Positions 58,177-64,000 of a stretch of 64,000 nt of DNA are shown here, piece after piece. The stretch lies in assembly GCF_018390605.1 (NCBI RefSeq), contig NZ_JAHBGD010000028.1:62001-126000 (forward strand). Direction: 5' to 3'. The notes under the pieces are model-generated. The model ran no database searches, had not been told where the DNA came from, and saw only the letters and a list, made by a program, of their open reading frames with translations. Each line of letters starts with the position of its first letter. The stretch's first letter is position 1. The stretch comes from Ancylobacter defluvii. GTDB taxonomy: Bacteria; Pseudomonadota; Alphaproteobacteria; Rhizobiales; Xanthobacteraceae. A program made the position numbers and the translations under genes.

Positions 58177-58878
58177 ATGCCGACCAATATTCTCATCGTC
58201 GAGGACGAGGAGCCGCTCACCCTGTTGCTGCGCTACAACCTCGAATCCGAAGGCTATTCGGTGGAGAGCGTGGCGCGCGGCGACGAAGCGGAGACGCGGC
58301 TGCGCGAGAAGGTGCCGGATCTTCTGTTGCTCGACTGGATGCTTCCGGGCCTGTCCGGCATCGAGCTGTGCCGGCGCCTGCGGGCCCGGCCGGAAACCGA
58401 GCGCATGCCGATCCTCATGCTCACCGCCCGCGGCGAGGAGACCGAGCGCGTGCGCGGCCTCGCCACCGGGGCGGATGATTATGTGGTGAAGCCGTTCTCG
58501 GTGCCGGAGCTGGTCGCCCGCGTGCGCGCCCTGCTGCGCCGCGCCAAGCCGGACCACATCTCGACGCTGCTGCGGGCCGGCGACATCGAGCTGGACCGCG
58601 AGACCAAGCGGGTGCACCGCTCCGGCCGCGAGCTGCATCTCGGCCCCACCGAGTTCCGGCTGCTGGAATTCCTCATGCAGTCGCCGGGCCGGGTCTATTC
58701 GCGCGAGCAGTTGCTCGACGGCGTCTGGGGCCAGGACGTCTATATCGACGAGCGCACGGTGGACGTGCATGTCGGCCGGCTGCGCAAGGCGCTGAACCGC
58801 CCGCGCCAGCCCGATCCGATCCGCACCGTGCGCGGCTCCGGCTATTCCTTCAACGAGATGTTCGCCCGCACCCATTGA
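58177..58878 (+). CDS. phoB: Phosphate regulon response regulator PhoB
   Basis: A 233-residue OmpR-family regulator. The receiver domain has acidic pocket EDEE and phosphoacceptor Asp53 in LLLLDWMLPG; the winged helix has LGPTEFRLLEFLMQSPGRVYSREQLLD and RTVDVHVGRLRKAL. It binds PHO boxes such as the one before pstS. It ends the operon before a strong terminator. Confidence 0.97.
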   Translation: MPTNILIVEDEEPLTLLLRYNLESEGYSVESVARGDEAETRLREKVPDLLLLDWMLPGLSGIELCRRLRARPETERMPILMLTARGEETERVRGLATGADDYVVKPFSVPELVARVRALLRRAKPDHISTLLRAGDIELDRETKRVHRSGRELHLGPTEFRLLEFLMQSPGRVYSREQLLDGVWGQDVYIDERTVDVHVGRLRKALNRPRQPDPIRTVRGSGYSFNEMFARTH

Positions 58879-58914
58879 GGCGGCCCAGCCGCAGAGGGCA
58901 CGGAGCGTGGAAAG

Positions 58915-58946
58915 AAATCCGCCGGCGCGTGAGCCGGCGGATTTTT
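58915..58946. terminator. Bidirectional terminator between phoB and the hydrolase gene
   Basis: A perfect 12-bp stem (arms 58915-58926 and 58933-58944, each beginning or ending AAATCC/GGATTT) has a T-run after it on the + strand, and on the other strand GGATTTCTTT follows. It separates the pho operon from the convergent hydrolase. Confidence 0.9.
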
Positions 58947-58970
58947 CGTGTCACGGCTTCGGGTCTTGCC

Positions 58971-60107
58971 TCACGGCTTGGGAAACGCCAGCGGCGGCGG
59001 CGTCAGGTTCGGCTTCAGCGGCGCGGTGGCCAGCGTCTTGGCGTCGAGGTCGAAGCTCATCAGATCGACCCCGCGCAGCACCTGGTCATCATAGGTCTTC
59101 ACGTAATAGCGCCGGTTCTTGAGATCGGCGACCGACGACCACTGGGTGTATTCCATGTCGGCGGTGTTGCCGGCTTCCGGCTTGATGAAGCCGACGGGGA
59201 TGTCGAAATTGTTGAGGATGTGCTCGGCGACGCGCACGCTCTCCTCGCCGCTCGGCTTCTTCTCCGCCGACATCGCATAGCCGAGCGCGCGGATCAGCCG
59301 CGAGGGCGGCGTCGGGTCGCCGGGAATGCCGAGCAGTCCCGAGCCCTGGCCGAAGGAGGAGATGGCCTGGCCGTTCACCGTGATGTCCGGGGCGTTGACC
59401 GGCGAGATCTTCACATAGTTCTTCAGGTTGGTCAGGTGCCAGCTGAACTCCGGCGCATTGGTCATCACCCCGAACGGGTTGTCATAGACCTTGAGCACCC
59501 CGCCCACCGGCTCGATCACCAGCGAGGCGCCGGTCTCGTCGTGCAGCGTGTAGTGAAACGGCGGCGTGATGCCCATTTGCGGCTGGGCGACATCGACGAT
59601 CGAAATGCCTGAGATCGCCGCCTTCACCTCGGCCACGGTGGCGAAATTGGTCAGCGCCCAGGTCAGGAAGTCCCACGGCGCCATCGCGGTCTTCGGGTCG
59701 GCCTTGGCCGGGTCGGCATAGCCGGCATAGTCCGGGAAATACAGGATGCCGCCCGCCAGCCCCTTCTCGTTCATGCCGTCGGTCAGCACCGGCAGGCCGA
59801 AGGCGTTGAGGCCGACGGCGGCGTATTTTGCCGTCCATTCGATGCCGGGCTTGCCGCCGGGGCCGGTGCCGGCCAGCGCGAATTGGCGGGGGATTACCAT
59901 CATGTCGGAGGCGAGCTCGAAGCCGAATTCCATGGTGCGGCCATAGACATAGGCGCCATCGGAGGTGCCGAGCAGGAAGCTGGTGCAGGCCTGTGCCGGC
60001 GGGCCGAAAGCCAGCCCCAACGCAAGGGCAAGGGTGGCGCCAAGGCGGGCGGTCGGCGCGGAGCGGCGGCTTGCCGATGCTGAACGTTTTGATTTTGCCG
60101 CGAACAT
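58971..60107 (-). CDS. Secreted choloylglycine hydrolase / penicillin V acylase family protein
   Basis: A 378-residue Ntn-hydrolase of the linear amide C-N hydrolase family. A signal sequence ends at AQA (residue 40); the next residue, Cys41, begins CTSFLLGTSDGAYVYGRTMEF and would become the catalytic N-terminal cysteine after cleavage. LTDGMNEKGLAGGILYFPDY and the Asn-containing NPFGVMTNAPEF are further active-site regions. Known members hydrolyse bile salts, penicillin V or acyl-homoserine lactones; the substrate here is unknown. AAGGA lies about nine bases before the ATG. Confidence 0.88.
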   Translation of the reverse strand: MFAAKSKRSASASRRSAPTARLGATLALALGLAFGPPAQACTSFLLGTSDGAYVYGRTMEFGFELASDMMVIPRQFALAGTGPGGKPGIEWTAKYAAVGLNAFGLPVLTDGMNEKGLAGGILYFPDYAGYADPAKADPKTAMAPWDFLTWALTNFATVAEVKAAISGISIVDVAQPQMGITPPFHYTLHDETGASLVIEPVGGVLKVYDNPFGVMTNAPEFSWHLTNLKNYVKISPVNAPDITVNGQAISSFGQGSGLLGIPGDPTPPSRLIRALGYAMSAEKKPSGEESVRVAEHILNNFDIPVGFIKPEAGNTADMEYTQWSSVADLKNRRYYVKTYDDQVLRGVDLMSFDLDAKTLATAPLKPNLTPPPLAFPKP

Positions 60108-60327
60108 CGCCCGAATCCTTTGCTATATTTTGAGGGTTCCAGCCTAAGGCAGATTCGGCCGGCGGCAAGCGAAGTCGGGCAGGGGCGCACCGCATCGGCG
60201 TCTGCGCCGGGACCTGTAGCGGCGCCCGTTTTTTCACCGTGCCGCTTTTCTACTCCTGCGTCGTCGACACGCGCGCGGCGTGTCCGCATAATACGATCCT
60301 CTCGGCGCAGGGACGGATCGCTTCGGC

Positions 60328-61041
60328 ATGGCAGGGCAGCACGACGACCACGATCACGATGATCATGCGCATCACGATCACCCGCATCACCATTTCCACC
60401 GCATCCATTCCGAGGCGGCCGACGCGCTGCTGATGTCGATCGCCGACATCGAGATCAGCGCCCGCGTCAAGGCATTGGAGGAACTGCTCACCCTGAAGGG
60501 GCTGGTCGATCCGGCCGCGCTCGATGCGGTGGTGGATCTCTATGAGAACCAGATCGGCCCGAAGAACGGCGCCCGGGTGATCGCCCGCGCCTGGAGCGAT
60601 CCGGCCTACAAGAAGTGGCTGCTCGAGGATCCCAACGCCGCCATTGCCGATCTCGGCTTCACCGGCGCGCAGGGCGAGAACATGGTGGCGCTGGAGAACA
60701 CCGACGGCGTGCACAATGTCGTCGTCTGCACCCTGTGCTCCTGCTATCCGTGGCCGGTGCTGGGCCTGCCGCCGGTCTGGTACAAGAGCATGCCCTACCG
60801 CACCCGCATCGTGCGCGATCCGCGCTCGGTGCTGGCCGAATTCGGCACCGTGCTGCCGGACACCACCGAAATCCGCGTCTGGGACAGCAATTCGGAAGTC
60901 CGCTACCTCGTCGTCCCCCGCCGCCCGGAGGGCACGCAGGGCATGGACGAGGCGGCGCTCGCCGGCCTCGTCACCCGCGACAGCATGATCGGCGTCACCG
61001 AGGCGCTCACACCGGAGCCGGCCGCAGAGGGTGCGCCATGA
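60328..61041 (+). CDS. nthA: Nitrile hydratase alpha subunit, cobalt type, with His-rich N-terminus
   Basis: A 237-residue catalytic subunit. [10 protein letters not shown] holds Cys134, Cys137, Ser138 and Cys139, the claw-setting metal motif; Thr and Tyr in this motif mark the low-spin cobalt type rather than the iron type. [38 protein letters not shown] and VTRDSMIGV are alpha-subunit signatures. Residues 5-27 contain 12 His and six Asp, an unusual metal-binding-looking extension. It converts nitriles to amides. Thiocyanate hydrolase gamma subunits share the same architecture and cannot be excluded. Its stop overlaps the next start (ATGA). Confidence 0.88.
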   Translation: MAGQHDDHDHDDHAHHDHPHHHFHRIHSEAADALLMSIADIEISARVKALEELLTLKGLVDPAALDAVVDLYENQIGPKNGARVIARAWSDPAYKKWLLEDPNAAIADLGFTGAQGENMVALENTDGVHNVVVCTLCSCYPWPVLGLPPVWYKSMPYRTRIVRDPRSVLAEFGTVLPDTTEIRVWDSNSEVRYLVVPRRPEGTQGMDEAALAGLVTRDSMIGVTEALTPEPAAEGAP

Positions 61042-61382
61042 ACTCGGTGCATGATTGCGGTGGTTTCGACGGATTCGGCCGGGTGGTGCCGGAGGACTAT
61101 GACGGGCGCGAGCCGGTGTTCAAGGAGGAGTGGGAGCGACGCATGTGCGGGCTGTTCATGATCACCATCGGCGCGCACTACTCCGACGACGAATTCCGCC
61201 AGTCGCGCGAGCGGCTGGAGCCGGTGAAGTACCTCACCCGCCCCTATTACGAGCAATGGTGGTTCGCGGTGGCGCGGCTGATGATGGAGAAGGGCCTGCT
61301 GACGCCGGAGGAATTCGCCCGGCACCTTGCCGCCGGACGTGCCGCCGCCGGCAATGCCGATATTCTTGCCGGGGACGCCTGA
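61038..61382 (+). CDS. Nitrile hydratase beta subunit, N-terminal half as separate gene
   Basis: A 114-residue protein equal to the N-terminal domain of nitrile hydratase beta: [16 protein letters not shown] at the start (usual form MNG-IHDMGG--GFG-V), [15 protein letters not shown], and [25 protein letters not shown]. It ends with a stop where the ordinary beta subunit continues. The next gene begins at the same base (TGATG). This two-gene beta matches the layout of toyocamycin nitrile hydratase and thiocyanate hydrolase, known three-subunit relatives. Confidence 0.85.
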   Translation: MNSVHDCGGFDGFGRVVPEDYDGREPVFKEEWERRMCGLFMITIGAHYSDDEFRQSRERLEPVKYLTRPYYEQWWFAVARLMMEKGLLTPEEFARHLAAGRAAAGNADILAGDA

Positions 61383-61747
61383 TGCTCAGCGCCGCCGACA
61401 TTCTCGATCTGCTGAAGACCGGCGCCACCACCAGGGTCGACGACCCCTCGCGCCTCCCGGCCTTCGCCCCCGGCGATCCGGTCCTCACCCGCACGCTCAG
61501 CCCGCTCACGCATACGCGGCTGCCGCGCTATTGCCGCGGCAAGCGCGGCGTGGTGGTGAAGGTGCACGGCCTCTACGCCTTGCCGGACGTCCGCGCCATC
61601 GGCGACGAGGACACCCGCGAACATTGCTATGCCGTGCGCTTCTCCATGCGCGAATTATGGGGCCCGCAGGGGTCGCCGGCCGACAGCCTCACCATCGATC
61701 TGTGGGACAGCTACCTGCTGCCGGCCGGGGCGGAGGCGACGCCATGA
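61382..61747 (+). CDS. Nitrile hydratase beta subunit, C-terminal half as separate gene
   Basis: A 121-residue protein equal to the C-terminal, SH3-like half of nitrile hydratase beta: FAPGDPVLTRTLSPLTHTRLPRYCRGKRGVV, then HCYAVRFSMRELWG and LTIDLWDSYLLPA. The HTRLPRY-RGK Arg residues contact the alpha-subunit metal site in the family. The ATG shares one base with the previous stop, and its stop overlaps the next start (ATGA). A frameshift reading is unlikely: both halves have proper starts, and a linker-like N-terminus is present. Confidence 0.85.
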   Translation: MLSAADILDLLKTGATTRVDDPSRLPAFAPGDPVLTRTLSPLTHTRLPRYCRGKRGVVVKVHGLYALPDVRAIGDEDTREHCYAVRFSMRELWGPQGSPADSLTIDLWDSYLLPAGAEATP

Positions 61748-62079
61748 CCGAGTTGCTGCCCGATCTCGACCGGCCGAAGGCCTTTGCGGCGCCATGGGAG
61801 GCGCAGGCCTTCGCGCTGGTGCTGAAGCTGCACGAGCGTGGCCTGTTCGAATGGCCGGAATTCGCCGCCCGCCTCAGCGCCGAGATCCACGCCCACCCGG
61901 ACCAGCCCTATTACGTCTGCTGGCACGAGGCGGCGGTGGAGCTGCTGGTCGCCAAGGGGTTGGTGGAGGCATCGGCCTTCCTCGACCAGGCCCGCGCCGT
62001 GGTGCGGTTTCGCGCCTCCGACCATCACCACGTCGCCCACACCACCCCGATCGCCGTCGATCCGGCGCGGGGCGGCTGA
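61744..62079 (+). CDS. Nitrile hydratase accessory (activator) protein
   Basis: A 111-residue protein similar to beta N-terminal domains and annotated in the family as the nitrile hydratase accessory protein: KAFAAPWEAQAFALVLKLHERGLFEWPEFAARLSAEI, then PYYVCWHEAAVELLVAKGLVEA. Such proteins load or oxidise the alpha-subunit metal site by a subunit exchange. It ends the four-gene operon. The C-terminal segment ASDHHHVAH is His-rich, as in other cobalt-delivery partners; this is inference. Confidence 0.85.
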   Translation: MTELLPDLDRPKAFAAPWEAQAFALVLKLHERGLFEWPEFAARLSAEIHAHPDQPYYVCWHEAAVELLVAKGLVEASAFLDQARAVVRFRASDHHHVAHTTPIAVDPARGG

Positions 62080-62136
62080 GCGGGTCCGGCTCGGGCCGGC
62101 TGGTGCCGACGAGGTTGCCGAGGCCGGCCGCCATCT

Positions 62137-62159
62137 CCCTCTCCCCGAGGGGGAGAGGG
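62137..62159. repeat. REP-like palindrome after the nitrile hydratase operon
   Basis: CCCTCTCCCC, loop GAG, GGGGAGAGGG, followed by GGGGTGAAGGG, the same flank as at 26291. It lies between convergent stops. Confidence 0.85.
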
Positions 62160-62212
62160 GCGGGGTGAAGGGGGCGACGCGACTCGAAAGGGAGCGGGCA
62201 ATCGCGGCACGC

Positions 62213-62977
62213 TCAGGTGCGGGTGATCGATAGCCCGCCATCCACCAGATGCGCGGTGCCGGAGACGAAGGACGAATCGTCCGAGGCGAGATAGAGCACC
62301 GAGCGCGCCAGTTCCTCCGGCTGCGCCACCCGCTTCAGCGCGTGCAGGCCGGTGACGAAGCTCTGCGCCTCCGGCGTGCCATTGGCCTCGCGGAACATCT
62401 CGGTTTCCACCGCGCCGGGCAGCACCGCGTTCACCCTTATTCCCTTCGGCCCATATTCGGCGGCCAGCGCCTGGGTCAGGCCGATCAGCCCGGATTTCGA
62501 GGCGGCATAGGCGGCAAGGCCGGGAAACGCCGTCGAATAGCCGACAAAGGTCGAGGTGAAGATCACCGAGCCGCCGCCGGTCTTCAGCATCGCGGCGATC
62601 TGGTGCTTGGCGCCGAGAAAGGCGCCGGTGAGGTTCACCGCCAGCGTGTCGGCCCAGCCCTGCGCTGATATCTCGGTGCTGGGGCCGCTGGCGCCGAGCG
62701 TGCCGGCATTGTTGAAGGCGATATCGAGCCGGCCGAAGCGCTCCACCGCCAGCGCCACCAGCGCGCTCGCATAATCCTCGTCCTTCACGTCGCCGGCCAG
62801 TGCCGCCGCCGCGCCGCCGGCTTGGGCGATCTCGGCCACCAGCGTGTCGAGCTCGGCCTGCCGGCGGGCACCGACCACCACCTTCGCGCCTTCGCGGGCG
62901 AACAATTCGGCGGTGGCGCGGCCGATGCCGGCGCTGGCGCCGGTGATCAGCGCGACTTTTCCATCCAGACGTCCCAT
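62213..62977 (-). CDS. Short-chain dehydrogenase/reductase
   Basis: A 254-residue classical SDR: TGASAGIG (12-19), NNAG, the YAASK catalytic pair, and a C-terminal VSGTAHLVDGGLSITR. NADPH preference is suggested by RR in VGARRQAEL. Substrate unknown. The ATG at 62977 gives MGRLDGKVALITG; upstream residues are not SDR-like. It diverges from the LysR gene with an operator-like palindrome between them. Confidence 0.92.
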   Translation of the reverse strand: MGRLDGKVALITGASAGIGRATAELFAREGAKVVVGARRQAELDTLVAEIAQAGGAAAALAGDVKDEDYASALVALAVERFGRLDIAFNNAGTLGASGPSTEISAQGWADTLAVNLTGAFLGAKHQIAAMLKTGGGSVIFTSTFVGYSTAFPGLAAYAASKSGLIGLTQALAAEYGPKGIRVNAVLPGAVETEMFREANGTPEAQSFVTGLHALKRVAQPEELARSVLYLASDDSSFVSGTAHLVDGGLSITRT

Positions 62978-63033
62978 CGATATTCTCCTGGGTCTGCCGG
63001 CCGCCGCGCATTCCGGGGCGGCCATGGCTGTGT

Positions 63034-63048
63034 GACAACGTGGTTGTC
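63034..63048. promoter_or_regulatory. Palindrome between the SDR and lysR genes, candidate operator
   Basis: GACAAC-GTG-GTTGTC is a perfect 6-bp inverted repeat with a 3-bp centre, in the divergent promoter region, where LysR regulators bind. It is not exactly the T-N11-A form. Confidence 0.5.
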
Positions 63049-63132
63049 GTCCTGTTGCCGGGAAGTATGGCGATGCCGGCGCGTTCGGATTAGCCTGCGA
63101 TCGGTGGAACTCATGTCCGGAAAATCCGAACG

Positions 63133-64000
63133 ATGAAGCTCGACGGCATCGCCGCCTTCGTCGCCATCGCCGAGGCGGGCTCGATCAGCGAGGCCGCCCG
63201 GCGGCTGCGGCTGTCGAAATCGGTGGTCAGCGACCGGCTCAGGGAGCTGGAGCACCGGCTCGGCGCCAGCCTGATTCACCGCTCCACCCGCAAATTGTCG
63301 CTGACCGAGGATGGCCTGGCGTTCCTGGAGCGGGCGTCGGGGGCGCTGCGCGAGCTCGATGCCGCCGCCGCCGCGCTGGCCGAGCGGCGCAGCACCCTGG
63401 CCGGGCCGCTGCGGCTGTCGGCGCCGGTCACCTTCAGCCGGCTGCATCTCGGCCCGGCGCTCTATCCCTTCCTGGCCCGTCATCCGCAGATCGAGCTCAC
63501 CCTCGATCTCGACGACCGCCGCATCGACGCCCATTCGGAAGGCTATGACGGGGTGGTCCGGCACGGGCCGCTCACCGATAGCCGGCTCATCGCCTGGCGG
63601 CTCGCCCGCAGCCGGCGGGTGCTGGTCGCCTCGCCGGATTATCTCGCCCGCCACGGCACCCCGTCGGGCCTTGCCGAGCTGGAGGCCCATCGCGGCATCC
63701 TCTACACCGGCCGCGGCATTGCCGATTGGCGCTTCCTCACCGAAGGCGGCGCGGTGCAGCTGCGCGCCCCGGCGGCGCTGCGGGTGAACAATGGCGAGCT
63801 GATGCGCGACGCTGCCATTGCCGGCCTCGGCATCGCGCTGCTGCCCCTGTTCATCGCCGGCCCGCCGCTCAAGGCGGGCACGCTGGTCGCCATCGAGGTC
63901 GGCGCCGCCACCGAGCCGGAATTCATCTATGTCGCGCATCCGGAGGGCCGCCGCCCGTCGGCGAAGCTGCGGGCGCTGACCGACTGGCTGCGCCAGGCCT
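63133..64000 (+). CDS. LysR-family transcriptional regulator, 3' end beyond the window
   Basis: At least 289 residues are visible. The N-terminal helix-turn-helix is FVAIAEAGSISEAARRLRLSKSVVSDRLRELEHRLGASLIHR, followed by the substrate-binding domain with RLSAPVTFSRLHLGPALYPFL. It diverges from the SDR gene and probably controls it. The frame runs off the right edge without a stop. Confidence 0.93.
   Translation, partial: MKLDGIAAFVAIAEAGSISEAARRLRLSKSVVSDRLRELEHRLGASLIHRSTRKLSLTEDGLAFLERASGALRELDAAAAALAERRSTLAGPLRLSAPVTFSRLHLGPALYPFLARHPQIELTLDLDDRRIDAHSEGYDGVVRHGPLTDSRLIAWRLARSRRVLVASPDYLARHGTPSGLAELEAHRGILYTGRGIADWRFLTEGGAVQLRAPAALRVNNGELMRDAAIAGLGIALLPLFIAGPPLKAGTLVAIEVGAATEPEFIYVAHPEGRRPSAKLRALTDWLRQA

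Noticed and set aside
61038-61747. Single beta subunit broken by frameshift
   Set aside because: Both halves have proper start codons and one-base coupled junctions, and the split matches known three-subunit relatives; still to be confirmed.

Overview
The window is ordinary chromosome from a high-GC alphaproteobacterium. Gene order (trpF-trpB-trpA-accD-folC; phoR-pstSCAB-phoU-phoB), an infC that appears to start at AUU, an RpoH-type dnaK promoter of the alphaproteobacterial form and the protein flavours all point to Hyphomicrobiales, probably near Xanthobacteraceae (Ancylobacter, Starkeya or Xanthobacter). That placement is inference from remembered family features, not a search. Coding density is high, many genes overlap by 1 or 4 bases, and GTG or TTG starts are common. 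I saw no tRNA, rRNA, insertion sequence, prophage or CRISPR array.

Layout. 1-2.8 kb: 5' part of a polyprenyl diphosphate synthase, a DUF2007 protein, a small-molecule-type methyltransferase and an S49 peptidase. 2.8-6.2 kb: a MacAB-like export pair preceded by a 28-bp near-perfect palindrome. 6.3-12.8 kb: purD, a patatin, tadA, a pseudouridine synthase with a huge Arg/Glu-rich repeat tail, rsmD and a hydrolase. 13.1-19 kb: infC, then the trp/acc/fol cluster on the minus strand. 19.3-22.4 kb: sulfate uptake (binding protein, CysT, CysW) without its ATPase. 22.4-29 kb: polA, truA, a dihydroorotase-like protein that lacks one zinc-site His, and a sensor kinase. 29.2-33.3 kb: a Crp/Fnr regulator and a tightly overlapping cluster ygfZ-tag-HD hydrolase-Cys phosphatase. 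33.3-42.3 kb: rpsU, a tandem DUF1330 protein, pyrF, a flavin reductase, PmtA-like methyltransferase, dnaJ, dnaK, a TIM-barrel isomerase and a VOC protein. 42.5-49.7 kb: GST, queG, an SDR-like protein, a TetR regulator, the potassium transporter kup behind a long structured leader, and a UPF0104 membrane protein.

49.8-58.9 kb is a phosphate region: polyphosphate kinase 2 diverges from phoR-pstS-pstC-pstA-pstB-phoU-phoB. A three-repeat PHO box lies before pstS, a hairpin between pstS and pstC, and a strong terminator after phoB. 59-60.1 kb holds a secreted choloylglycine-hydrolase-family enzyme.

60.3-62.1 kb is the most interesting locus: a four-gene, fully overlapping operon for a cobalt-type nitrile hydratase (or thiocyanate-hydrolase-like enzyme). 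The usual beta subunit is split into two genes, the catalytic subunit has a His/Asp-rich N-terminus, and a dedicated accessory protein follows. The window ends with an SDR gene divergent from a LysR regulator that runs off the end.

Smaller-scale signals: four copies of a CCTCTCCCC/GGGGAGAGG palindrome, all between convergent gene ends; at least seven independent 15-nt tandem duplications, inside genes and between them; and several perfect inverted repeats in front of regulator or transporter genes.
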